This document shows positions 1-8,075 of a stretch of DNA of 64,000 nucleotides, piece after piece (position 1 is the first letter of the stretch; every line of letters starts with the position of its first letter). Source of the stretch: Saprospiraceae bacterium (GTDB lineage Bacteria > Bacteroidota > Bacteroidia > Chitinophagales > Saprospiraceae); NCBI GenBank assembly GCA_019638385.1, contig JAHBTW010000003.1:337536-401535 (forward strand). The letters run 5' to 3'. The translations under genes and the position numbers were made by a program. The notes beneath the pieces are model-generated. The model was given only the letters and a program-made list of their open reading frames with translations, was not told the DNA's origin and did no database searches.

Positions 1-1
1 G

Positions 2-262
2 GAAACGGACGGCTGGAAGGCCGTGGATGAAGCGCGCGCCAACACGGCCGGAGAGGCGGCCTTCCGGCAGCGGTTTTTTCGTTGGTTTAATGCTTTTACG
101 GTGATGAAATTTGCGCACTTTGCACGGGATCATTGCTATCCCAACGTTCCGGTAGAACAAGCTGCCGCGACATTGCTGCCGCGGCGCTTACCAGATGTGT
201 CTGTTGATGGGGATGCGCTTGCGCTGTTGCTTGCGTATCGGGCGCTGGATTATTTGCCATAA
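2..262 (+). CDS. C-terminal end of an unrecognised protein (cut by window edge)
   Basis: The reading frame is open from base 2 and stops at 262, so only about 86 C-terminal residues are present and the start lies outside the window. The piece is rich in aromatic and basic residues near its start (RFFRWFNAFTVMKFAHFARD), then has a proline-containing stretch and ends in DYLP. I do not recognise a family. The gene converges on the TonB receptor gene and the two stop ends overlap by 13 bases, which argues that both frames are real and compactly arranged. The first in-frame ATG at 27 is unlikely to be the true start, because the frame continues upstream without a stop. Confidence 0.55.
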   Translation, partial: ETDGWKAVDEARANTAGEAAFRQRFFRWFNAFTVMKFAHFARDHCYPNVPVEQAAATLLPRRLPDVSVDGDALALLLAYRALDYLP

Positions 263-2799
263 GCCAACCGATACCGCACGCCCACATACACGTTCCGTCC
301 AAAGATCGGTCCCCATACCAATGTGCTGTCAAAGTAGTCTCCAAACGGCGCATCGGCCCCGATGATGGGGTTGCGTTGCGTGAAGCCGAGCAGGTTTTCA
401 GCGCCGACATACACATCGTATTTTTCGCCCCAACGCTTGCTGATTTGTGTGTTGACTAAAAAGAAATCGGGCGAGCGTTGCAGCGTCTGAAATACTTCGG
501 GGTTGTCGGCAGTAGTAGGTATCCGCTTGGCGCCCTGCCAGTTGAGGGTGAAATCAAAATGCCAGTCGCTATTGGTTTCGTAAGCGGCGTTGAAGAAGGC
601 CCGGTGCCGGGAGAGCAGCGGCTTTTCGAGCAGGCCCTCGGCAAAGGTAGTTTTTACATCATTGAAACGATAGGCTAAGCGGAGGTCCAATCGGGGAATC
701 AACTCTATGTCAATTTGCGTCATCAGGCTGTTGGAGTAGGAGCGGCCGTCGAGATTGTAAAAATGAACTTCGCGGGCGCTTTGGTCAAAGTCGGCCACAA
801 TCTGATTGATGAAATTGGTGTGATAAAACCCCGCCGTGAAAGTAGCCGCCCGGGTTGCCAGCGAAAAGCCTTTGGTGAAGTTCAGACCGAAGTTCCAGGC
901 AGCTTCCGGGTCTAAGCCGTAGGGTTTGTCGTCGGATTCGCTGTGCAACACAACGGCGCGATTGGAGGCCCAAACGCCTATGTTTTCAGCCCATACGCTG
1001 GCCGTGCGTTGGCCGCGTGCTGCCGACAAACGGATAACGGTGAGGTCATCGGGATTATAGGCAATGTGCAGGCGCGGGGTGAAAAACAGACCGTAATTGT
1101 TGTGATGATCGGCGCGGATGCCGGCCACGGCCGTGAGCTTTTCAGTGCTGTGATAAGTGTATTCAAAAAATGCGCCGGGGATGCGCTCGTCGCGCTGATA
1201 AAAACGGTTGTTGGCGTTTTCCAAAAAATTATCCCACTGAAAACTCGCGCCCGTGCGGTATTGATGGTTGGTATTGCCGATAATGCTTTGATAAATCAGG
1301 TTGGCGTAAGCCGATTTTTGATCGCCGTCTAAGTTCCGAATGCCGAAGTTGGCGCGTTGCTCATGGCGCACGCCGGATAGCTGCAATCCAATAGAGGAGT
1401 AAGGTTTGCCGGGAAATACCCTACCGATTTTGCCCCAGGCTTCTATGCGCTTGGTGTTCACGTTGGAGGTCCATAGCAGGTCGTTGTGCGAACCGTGGCT
1501 GTGGTGCGACCCGCCTTGTCCGGCAATGTCTTCGAGCAGCGCGCCTTTCACGCCGAACTGCGCCTGCCAGCCGTCGCTGCCCTGGTATTTCCAGCGATTG
1601 ATGGCCACGGCCGCTTTGCTGAGCGGGTTGTCTAAAAAGCCGTCTTTGTTGTGATCCAATTCGGCTTGCTGGCTTTTGCCGTGCAGCAGCAGGCCGGTGC
1701 TCCATTTGTCGGAGAGGCGGTGGCTGAAGTTGGCGTTGCCCTCAAAGCGGCCCATTTCGGAGGCGTAGAGGTTAAGGTACAGGCGGTCGGTATCTTCGGG
1801 TTTGCGCAGTTCCACATTGATTTGGCCGGCAATGGCCTCAAACCCATTGGCCACCGAACCGGCCCCCATGCTCAATTGAATGCCTTCCATCCAGGGGCCG
1901 GCGGTATATGACATGCCGTACAGCGCCGAGAGGCCGCGCACGTCGGGCATGTTTTCGCGGGTGATCTGAATATTGGGACCGGCCAGACCGAGCAGTTGTA
2001 TCTGCCGCGTACCCGTTACGGCATCGGTGAAGTTCACGTCCACGGAGGGAGTGGTTTCAAAACTCTCCGAGAGATTGCAACAGGCGGCTTTCAGCAGTTC
2101 GCGCTCGCTGATGAGTTGTACCTGTATGGGCGCAAAAAACGACACCTCGGTGGCTTTGCGCCGATAGGTGACTTCCACCTCTTTCAGCGTAAGCGTATTC
2201 GACAGTACGATGTCTATGTCAAACCCTTCGCGTACTTCCACGGTGTCGGGTTGAAACCCGATGTAGCTGATAACTAGGCGATTGGTACCCGGATGCGGCG
2301 CCAGTTCAAAGCGACCTTCCGCATCGGTATGGGTACCTTCGGCGGCGCCGAGCCAATACACGCTCGCTCCGATGAGCGGCGCCGTACTTCCTTTTTTGAT
2401 CTCCTCCAACACCTGCCCTCCGATGCGCCATGGAGCGGCCGGCGGCGGCGGCGTCTCGCTGCGATCGTACAGACAGCAGTGGTGGAGCTTGGCATATACG
2501 TCGTCGGGCGCTTTTTCCTTTTCGGTATCGTGCCCCACCTGCGCGATGCTGTGGTGCAGGCGGGTTTCGTCAAATTTGTCGGGTTGCACCTCCACGGTTA
2601 GTATTTTGGTATCCAAATCCCATACCGCCGTTCGCACGCCCGGTACGCGCAGCGCCGCTTTTTGGATGCGGTCTTCGCACATGCCGCAGAGGCCGTTGAC
2701 CCAAATAGAAACAGTATCCCGGCCGGCGCTTTGGCCGGAAAGGACAGAGGAGGAAAGCAGTATGCTCCAGGCACACAGCCATAATATTTTGAAATACAT
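250..2799 (-). CDS. TonB-dependent outer-membrane receptor with N-terminal heavy-metal (HMA) domain
   Basis: This is an 849-residue outer-membrane receptor, probably for copper or another metal chelate. A signal peptide (about residues 1-23) is followed by an HMA-like domain with the metal-binding pair C38-x-x-C41 (GLCGMC). A second metal-ligand cluster, HHCC, sits at 106-109. Next come a carboxypeptidase-regulatory-like beta-sandwich (about 125-195), a plug domain and a 22-strand-type barrel ending in an aromatic-rich terminus. TonB receptors of this family import substrates at the cost of proton motive force passed through TonB-ExbBD. The fused HMA domain suggests that metal is handled in the periplasm at the receptor itself. 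The gene follows a Cys/His-rich small protein on the same strand, 151 bases downstream of it, and a dispersed repeat lies just before its start. Metal specificity is inferred. Confidence 0.9.
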   Translation of the reverse strand: MYFKILWLCAWSILLSSSVLSGQSAGRDTVSIWVNGLCGMCEDRIQKAALRVPGVRTAVWDLDTKILTVEVQPDKFDETRLHHSIAQVGHDTEKEKAPDDVYAKLHHCCLYDRSETPPPPAAPWRIGGQVLEEIKKGSTAPLIGASVYWLGAAEGTHTDAEGRFELAPHPGTNRLVISYIGFQPDTVEVREGFDIDIVLSNTLTLKEVEVTYRRKATEVSFFAPIQVQLISERELLKAACCNLSESFETTPSVDVNFTDAVTGTRQIQLLGLAGPNIQITRENMPDVRGLSALYGMSYTAGPWMEGIQLSMGAGSVANGFEAIAGQINVELRKPEDTDRLYLNLYASEMGRFEGNANFSHRLSDKWSTGLLLHGKSQQAELDHNKDGFLDNPLSKAAVAINRWKYQGSDGWQAQFGVKGALLEDIAGQGGSHHSHGSHNDLLWTSNVNTKRIEAWGKIGRVFPGKPYSSIGLQLSGVRHEQRANFGIRNLDGDQKSAYANLIYQSIIGNTNHQYRTGASFQWDNFLENANNRFYQRDERIPGAFFEYTYHSTEKLTAVAGIRADHHNNYGLFFTPRLHIAYNPDDLTVIRLSAARGQRTASVWAENIGVWASNRAVVLHSESDDKPYGLDPEAAWNFGLNFTKGFSLATRAATFTAGFYHTNFINQIVADFDQSAREVHFYNLDGRSYSNSLMTQIDIELIPRLDLRLAYRFNDVKTTFAEGLLEKPLLSRHRAFFNAAYETNSDWHFDFTLNWQGAKRIPTTADNPEVFQTLQRSPDFFLVNTQISKRWGEKYDVYVGAENLLGFTQRNPIIGADAPFGDYFDSTLVWGPIFGRNVYVGVRYRLAYGK

Positions 2800-2801
2800 G
2801 A

Positions 2802-2886
2802 TGAAGCTAATTTTGTCATACCGAGTGCTGCCAGATAGTAACTTAGCCGAAAGCTATGTACGACTCGCCTGACAGCGCGAGGTATA
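2802..2886 (+). repeat. Dispersed intergenic repeat, copy A
   Basis: Two blocks here recur in reverse orientation at 31092-31190: AATTTTGTCATACCGAG at 2809-2825, and CCTGACAGCGCGAGGTATA at 2868-2886 (18 of 19 bases match the second copy). The bases between the blocks differ between copies. The element sits directly upstream of the TonB receptor start, in the gap between that gene and the Cys/His-rich gene, so it forms part of the receptor's leader. It looks like a small non-autonomous or REP-like repeat. Confidence 0.6.
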
Positions 2887-2950
2887 GGTTGATCAATTTA
2901 TACAATATCATTCCATCCGGTCAGACTGCAAGTGCCTGCCGGTGAACCCA

Positions 2951-3319
2951 TCAACCTGCGTTCGGCGGTCGCCAGACGTATTCTGAAAATTCAAAATTGT
3001 AACCGGAGTAGTAATTCGGTTTTTCTCGTACTTCCTGCTCTGCTTCCGGATAGGTGCAACAGGAGAAAAAAGCCGTGGCTACATGTGCGCAGCAACTGCA
3101 ATGGCACAGCGAAGAGCATTGCCCGTGATTTTCTTCAGAATGATCGCCGCAATGACCGGTCGTTTTTTTCTTCTCGGTCGCTGGGGCTTTGCTGCAACAG
3201 GTTTTTTCTGTGCCGCAACCGTCGCCCGTTTCCAATGCATAGAGGAATGCCTCCGTGCAAGGGGACAACGCGGCCAGCAGCGCGGCGGAAAAAAGTAATA
3301 TGAAGGAAAGTTGTTTCAT
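2951..3319 (-). CDS. Small Cys/His-rich secreted protein, DUF6660-like
   Basis: This 122-residue protein has an N-terminal signal peptide (MKQLSFILLFSAALLAALS) and an unusually dense set of cysteines and histidines, including CCSK, HCGDH and CSSLCHCSCCAH. The spacing resembles the small Bacteroidota proteins grouped as DUF6660, which often lie beside metal TonB receptors. It probably acts in the periplasm as a metal sink, donor or sensor. The gene is upstream of, and co-oriented with, the HMA-TonB receptor, which supports a joint metal-acquisition or metal-resistance role. The C-terminal part (after residue 90) is aromatic and lacks cysteine. The family assignment rests on pattern recognition only. 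Confidence 0.7.
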   Translation of the reverse strand: MKQLSFILLFSAALLAALSPCTEAFLYALETGDGCGTEKTCCSKAPATEKKKTTGHCGDHSEENHGQCSSLCHCSCCAHVATAFFSCCTYPEAEQEVREKPNYYSGYNFEFSEYVWRPPNAG

Positions 3320-3471
3320 TTCGACGTATAAAGATACACTTTTTAGCGCGAAAGGGTTGTGATGCAGCGCCGGCCTGCATCCTATTTTATTGAATATCAG
3401 ACTATTGATTATACGTTAATCCATAATTCACGTTAATTTCAAAAAAAAATCAAGTTTTTCTTTTCAAAAAC

Positions 3472-3497
3472 GGGTACCGCCCCTACGCTTCCGCTAC
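3472..3497 (+). promoter_or_regulatory. Predicted ECF sigma promoter (site A)
   Basis: GGGTACCG at 3472-3479 is followed by 13 bases and GCTAC at 3493-3497. The same boxes with the same spacing occur upstream of the ECF sigma gene, of the paralog operon starting at 15786 and, with CCTAC, of the caspase gene. The site lies 80 bases before the ATG at 3578. The box spacing fits the -35/-10 layout of ECF promoters. Assignment to the local sigma factor is inferred. Confidence 0.65.
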
Positions 3498-3577
3498 CTA
3501 TTGATGTAAGCGCAAAACAAACAGCGCGAACAGCATTTTCAAAATCACTTTTTTAACACACAAAATTTATTTCAAGC

Positions 3578-4054
3578 ATGAAAAATTTGAATCGTTTTTT
3601 CGCCATTTCCGCACTCGCTCTGGTAGCCGTTGTCGGACAATCATTTACCAGCAAGAGCAGCCGGCTTCCGATCATCGTTCCCGCCGGTTTGGAAGTTTCC
3701 CTCGAATCCGGTATTGACTTCAACAGCGAGGTTGTTGAGCCGGGCCACACGGTAGATTTCTTTGTGCGCAACAACGTGACCGTCAACAACCACGTCGTCA
3801 TCAGTGCCGGCTCTACGGCCAGCGGCGAGATCACACGGGTCACTAAAGCCGATCCGAGCTGCCGCAGTTGCGAAAACGGATGCGCCTCTATCCAGATCGT
3901 GGTAAAAAGCGTACAAGCGGTGGACGGCTCCAACGTCAAACTCCGCTCTACGCCCATCAACATCAAAGCCTCCCGGCCCGGCGTGCCCGCACAGCTCAAC
4001 ATAGGCCACCGCTTCAGCGCCTATACGCTCTCCAACACCCGTGTAAGCCTGTAA
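3578..4054 (+). CDS. Small secreted beta-rich protein, local paralog family member 1
   Basis: This 158-residue protein has a signal peptide (about 1-24) and a mature part dominated by alternating hydrophobic strands. It starts with a VPAGLEVSLES segment and has the family signature VQAVDGSNVKL near residue 113. It carries a CRSC-x-x-GC cysteine cluster around residues 98-104. Four other genes in this window share the layout: signal peptide, PAGT-like opening, a central V-x-A-V/I-D-G-x motif, and a final strand that ends the protein. No known catalytic motif is visible, and I do not recognise a named family. It is the first gene of a two-gene unit with the next paralog 74 bases downstream, and it is preceded by a predicted ECF promoter. 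A cell-envelope or secreted structural role is a guess. Confidence 0.75.
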   Translation: MKNLNRFFAISALALVAVVGQSFTSKSSRLPIIVPAGLEVSLESGIDFNSEVVEPGHTVDFFVRNNVTVNNHVVISAGSTASGEITRVTKADPSCRSCENGCASIQIVVKSVQAVDGSNVKLRSTPINIKASRPGVPAQLNIGHRFSAYTLSNTRVSL

Positions 4055-4128
4055 CAACTCACAGCTTTCTAAAAAATCATTTAACATCATTAACCACATT
4101 CCTTTCATCTTTCAAAAAAATTGTCATC

Positions 4129-4599
4129 ATGAAAAATCGCATTTTCTTCGCAGCACTCTTCGCCGTTCTTTTCGGCCACCTCGCCACCGCAGCTACTGTT
4201 TCCCATCCGCTTCCCGCCAACGGGCGCAACGTAGAACTCCTCGCCGGAACCGTTATCTACCTCGAATTAGTGAACAATGTCAACCCGGGCACCACTCAAG
4301 TGGGCAACATCATCCAACTCAAAGTGCGCTCCAATGTGTACGCCGATGGAAGGGTAGCCATCCGCTCCAATATGATGGCCCTCGGCAGAGTAACGGAAGT
4401 AACCCGCCCCACCGCTACCAGCAGCGGTATCGTGAAAATCGAAGTGCGCGACGTGCAGGCAGTAGATGGACAAATGATCAATCTCAATGCCACTTACCAA
4501 TATTCGCCGCAAGGCGACCCCGGTATGACGGGCAGCGCAGACATGGGCTTCATCCTCACAGCACACGTCATGGACAACATCACCATCCGGGTCAATTAA
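4129..4599 (+). CDS. Small secreted beta-rich protein, local paralog family member 2
   Basis: The 156-residue protein starts at the ATG at 4129, which gives a clean signal peptide (MKNRIFFAALFAVLFGHLAT). The frame is open further upstream but lacks a plausible leader there. The mature chain opens with LLAGTVIYLELVNNV and carries the family motif VQAVDGQMINL. It closes with an ITIRVN strand, much like its paralog upstream and the three genes on the opposite strand at 14.2-15.8 kb. It has no cysteine cluster, unlike member 1. It probably shares the promoter of member 1, and a hairpin with a T run follows its stop. Function is unknown; the protein is likely periplasmic or surface-exposed. Confidence 0.75.
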   Translation: MKNRIFFAALFAVLFGHLATAATVSHPLPANGRNVELLAGTVIYLELVNNVNPGTTQVGNIIQLKVRSNVYADGRVAIRSNMMALGRVTEVTRPTATSSGIVKIEVRDVQAVDGQMINLNATYQYSPQGDPGMTGSADMGFILTAHVMDNITIRVN

Positions 4600-4622
4600 A
4601 CAAAAGGAAAAAACAAACCGAG

Positions 4623-4655
4623 AGCCGCTCCTGCATAAGGGGCGGTTTTTTTTTT
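4623..4655 (+). terminator. Rho-independent terminator after the two-gene paralog unit
   Basis: A seven-pair stem, CCGCTCC (4625-4631) with GGGGCGG (4639-4645), encloses a 7-base loop and is followed by ten T. It lies 24 bases after the stop at 4599 and 13 bases from the end of the convergent gene. It may therefore also help terminate that gene. Confidence 0.8.
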
Positions 4656-4667
4656 GTGTCATATTTT

Positions 4668-6674
4668 TTAATACTTCACAAAGCGCCCCGACAAAAACCG
4701 CTCGGAGGATAACACCCTCAACCAGTAAACGCCCGGCGGCAGGGCACGTACAGAAATTTGCCCCTCGGAGGCGTACCCCGCCTGTACTTCGATGCCGGCT
4801 GAATCGGTGATGATGTATGAAAGCGATTCATCGCCGGAGAGTATTACCCGCAAGGTTTCCTTCACCGGATTGGGATAGATATGAAGACGGGGCGACCAAA
4901 CCGCGCGAATGGAAACGATGTGGCTGTAATCCGTGGAGCCGCCCCAATCCTCGGTGCGAATGCGATAGTAAAGATGCCCCGTAGAGTAATCCTTGTCTAA
5001 GAATCGGTAACCGATCCGGGCGCCATGAGGCGGCACATATCCGACTGCATCAAAATGTACGCCGTCGGCCGAGCGCTCCACCGCAAAGCGCCGGACATCA
5101 GATTCGGCGGCGGTGGTCCACTGAAGTAAGATGCCTTCGGGCGTCTCCCTGCCGGTGAACGTATGCATCTCTACCGCCAAAGGTATGTTTGCAAAAAAAG
5201 TCGTCAGCCCGGTGCAAGCGCCGGCCCCTCCACTGATGGTTACGGTATGGTTGAGGCGGTTGTAACCGGTAGCTGTTTCCCAAAGACCCGTATTGGACAA
5301 CTGGATTGCATATTCCATCCGATCACTCAGGCTGAGCAAAGGGTCCGGCAGGCTGAGCAGCAGTTCGTAATCGCCCGCAGGCATATTGGCGGGCACACAA
5401 AAAGTTTGGCTAACCGTACTGGACACATCAGGCGACCAGCCCTGCGGGTCGGTATCAATAGGGGCAAACCATTCTTGCTGAGTATCGGCATTGCGCAAAA
5501 CGTACACGGCAGCACGGGGGTTAAAAGGTTTGGCATTGCCGGTATTAGAAACGGTAAAACTGAGGCTCAAAGCGCCGGCCGGCGTAGTGCTATTGGAATA
5601 GACGCCGCTGCTCAATGCGAAACGGTAGCCGAGTTTGTTTTCAATGCTGTTGATGCACGGCAACCAGGAGTTGTTCACTGTATTGTTGTAGTCTGCGTTG
5701 AGGTAGGAGTAGCGAAAACGTTTCATTTCCACTTCTGCCATGCCGCCTTCCGACTGACATCGGTGCCAAATCGCATTCGTGGCACAGGTCTCCCCGCCGA
5801 TGGGCACGTTCAGTGTTGCTTCGGCTTCCAAATAGGGCTTGAGATGCAAGGTGTCGTGGACGCCGAGATCAGTATCCACATAAGTACCGGCATCAAAAAA
5901 AGGCGCCAAAAAACAGTCGTTGTGCATCCCGATACGGCCCCCGGTGGCAGCGGCAGTGACGAGGGCAGAAGGGCCATACACGGCTTTTTGTTTGTACCTG
6001 GGTGTGCGCAACTGGATGGTACGATGGGGCGGCAGCGCATCGAGCAAGGCATTAACTACATCATTGCGGTCATTGTAGTTGGAGGTATTCAACGTATAGG
6101 GAGCACTGCACACATCGCCGAAGTAGTCGGTAGCGCACCATTCCCCCCAGGCGCCGATAAACCCGGCCTGCACGGTGGCGATGACATCGGCGTTGGCCGT
6201 GAACAAGGGGCCTAATTGCCCAATATGATTCAGTACAATGTGTTTCGGCGCATCGTTGTAAGGCGGGCTAAAGTCTTGGGTATAAACCATGCGCACGATA
6301 AGTTTGACCCCAGCTTGCCGGGCGTCGTCAAAATCATTTTGCATGTTTTGCAGATACGCATTGGAAATAGGCGCATTCAGAAAGTCTTCGAGGTAAAACC
6401 CTCTGTAAACCAAGGTGATCGGAACCGTATAATTGCCCGTAAAAGGAGTGTATCCATTGCGCAGGCCGGCCATCCAGGTCGCGTTGAGAGGCGTATAATT
6501 ATTGGAATGGGTTTCCGAAAAAGCATAAAACCCCCTTTCCGGATTGGGAATGGCTAAATCGTGCGGCGTATAGTTGACCGTTGTCGTTTGCGCTGTGACC
6601 CATCCGGCCTGAAACAACAGCAAATAAAGAAGCGGCCCGTGGCGCCGCCTGCTTTTCCTCAGCGTATATGCCAT
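4668..6674 (-). CDS. Secreted DUF4874/DUF4832 protein with T9SS type A sorting domain
   Basis: This 668-residue protein has a signal peptide (about 1-29). A long region follows that opens with NPERGFYAFSETH and contains GFIGAWGEWCATDYFG, features typical of the paired DUF4874 and DUF4832 domains. These resemble glycoside-hydrolase-like barrels followed by a beta-sandwich, but no activity is established. After residue about 500 there is a fibronectin-like region (LQWTTAAESDVRRFAVERS), then a C-terminal sorting domain with the IYPNPVKETL motif. That domain directs export through the T9SS and anchoring or release at the surface. The protein is probably surface or secreted and may act on polysaccharide. 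Its start is 29 bases from the dihydropyrimidinase stop on the same strand, so read-through is possible, but functional linkage is doubtful. Confidence 0.85.
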   Translation of the reverse strand: MAYTLRKSRRRHGPLLYLLLFQAGWVTAQTTTVNYTPHDLAIPNPERGFYAFSETHSNNYTPLNATWMAGLRNGYTPFTGNYTVPITLVYRGFYLEDFLNAPISNAYLQNMQNDFDDARQAGVKLIVRMVYTQDFSPPYNDAPKHIVLNHIGQLGPLFTANADVIATVQAGFIGAWGEWCATDYFGDVCSAPYTLNTSNYNDRNDVVNALLDALPPHRTIQLRTPRYKQKAVYGPSALVTAAATGGRIGMHNDCFLAPFFDAGTYVDTDLGVHDTLHLKPYLEAEATLNVPIGGETCATNAIWHRCQSEGGMAEVEMKRFRYSYLNADYNNTVNNSWLPCINSIENKLGYRFALSSGVYSNSTTPAGALSLSFTVSNTGNAKPFNPRAAVYVLRNADTQQEWFAPIDTDPQGWSPDVSSTVSQTFCVPANMPAGDYELLLSLPDPLLSLSDRMEYAIQLSNTGLWETATGYNRLNHTVTISGGAGACTGLTTFFANIPLAVEMHTFTGRETPEGILLQWTTAAESDVRRFAVERSADGVHFDAVGYVPPHGARIGYRFLDKDYSTGHLYYRIRTEDWGGSTDYSHIVSIRAVWSPRLHIYPNPVKETLRVILSGDESLSYIITDSAGIEVQAGYASEGQISVRALPPGVYWLRVLSSERFLSGRFVKY

Positions 6675-6703
6675 TTTACGGATTGCATTAAATGATTCAC
6701 TGA

Positions 6704-8065
6704 CTACCGCCCCACAAACGCCCCATACCCCTTCTCCACGCCGACCTTCCCGTTGTCAATCGCTACCCGGCCGCGCAGAATCACCGTTTTGCACTTGCCC
6801 TGTACTTTCCAGCCTTCGTAGGCGGAGTAATCCACGTTCATGTGGTGGGTTTTGGCGGAGAGGGCGTGTTGTTCGTTCGGATCGAAGATGACGAGGTCGG
6901 CATCCGAGCCGGGGGCAATGCAGCCTTTTTTGGGATACATGCCGAAGATTTGGGCGGCGTTGGCGGAGGTCAGTTCTACATACTTATTGGGACTGATCCT
7001 GCCGGTGTGAACGCCTTCCGACCAGAGCAGTTCCATGCGGTGTTCGATGGCGGGGTGGCCGTTGGGGATTTTGGAGAAATCGTCTTTGCCCATCATTTTT
7101 TGCTCCCAATTGAAGGGGCAATGATCGGTGCCGACTACCTGCACCAAACCCTGATTGATGCCGGCCCAAAGGGCTTCCTGATCTTTTTTTTGCCGCAGCG
7201 GCGGACTCATCACCCACTTGGCGCCGTCGGGATTTTGTTCGTACAGGGAGGCGTCCAAGAGGAGATATTGGATGCAGGTTTCCACCAACACTCGTTGATT
7301 GCGCAGGGTGGCGCGGCGCACGGCATCGAGCGCGCCCTGGCAGGTGAGGTGTACGATGTAGGCGCTCACGCCGGTGTAGTGGGCCATATCGGCAAAACGG
7401 GCGGAGGCTTCGGCTTCGGTCACTTCCGGCTGCGAGAAGTAGTGATAGAGCGGGGAGAGTTTGCCCTCGGCGCGGTGTTTGGCGATGAGTTTGTCTATCA
7501 TATCGCCGTTGGTGGCGTGTACGGTCACGAGGCCGCCGTGGCGCTTCACCTCCTGCATGAGGTCCACCATTTGGCCATCGTCAATCATGAGGGCGCCTTT
7601 GTAGGCCATGAAGGTTTTGAAAGAGGTAATGCCTTCTTCTTTGATCATTTGCACAATCTCCTTGCGGGTATCGGCATTGAAATCGGTGACGGCGATGTGG
7701 AAGGAGTAGTCGCCGTAGCAATTGCCGTCGGAGCGGCCGCGCCAGGCGTCTAAGGCGTGGCGGAGCGATTTGCCTTGTGTTTGCAACACAAAATCAATGA
7801 CGGTGGTGGTGCCGCCGTGCAGCGCGGCGAGGGTGCCTGTTTCATAGCTGTCGCTCGACCAGGTTCCCATAAAGGGCATTTGCAAATGCACATGCGGATC
7901 AATGCCGCCGGGAAAAACGATTTTGCCCGTGGCGTCAATGACCTGATCGGCATTCACGCTCAGGTCTTTGCCGATGGAATGAACGGTTTCTCCTTCGATG
8001 TAGAGATCAGCCCGATAGTCTTCGGATGCGGTGATGACGCGGGCATTTTTGATGAGTATTGACAT
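6704..8065 (-). CDS. hydA: Dihydropyrimidinase (D-hydantoinase family amidohydrolase)
   Basis: The enzyme opens the ring of 5,6-dihydrouracil or dihydrothymine, giving N-carbamoyl-beta-amino acids, in reductive pyrimidine breakdown; related enzymes act on hydantoins. All metal ligands of the family are present: H58 and H60 (DPHVHLQMP), the lysine expected to be carboxylated (K156 in FMAYKGA), H183, H239 (IVHLTCQG) and D314 (GTDHCPFN). At 453 residues the length is usual. The start at 8065 (MSILIKNARVIT) matches the family; the frame is open further upstream but would add an unrelated leader overlapping the permease gene. The gene lies 10 bases downstream of the NCS1 permease gene, so the two form an operon for uptake and hydrolysis. 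A candidate next-step enzyme is encoded far away at 53946. Confidence 0.93.
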   Translation of the reverse strand: MSILIKNARVITASEDYRADLYIEGETVHSIGKDLSVNADQVIDATGKIVFPGGIDPHVHLQMPFMGTWSSDSYETGTLAALHGGTTTVIDFVLQTQGKSLRHALDAWRGRSDGNCYGDYSFHIAVTDFNADTRKEIVQMIKEEGITSFKTFMAYKGALMIDDGQMVDLMQEVKRHGGLVTVHATNGDMIDKLIAKHRAEGKLSPLYHYFSQPEVTEAEASARFADMAHYTGVSAYIVHLTCQGALDAVRRATLRNQRVLVETCIQYLLLDASLYEQNPDGAKWVMSPPLRQKKDQEALWAGINQGLVQVVGTDHCPFNWEQKMMGKDDFSKIPNGHPAIEHRMELLWSEGVHTGRISPNKYVELTSANAAQIFGMYPKKGCIAPGSDADLVIFDPNEQHALSAKTHHMNVDYSAYEGWKVQGKCKTVILRGRVAIDNGKVGVEKGYGAFVGR

Positions 8066-8075
8066 GATGAGCAGT

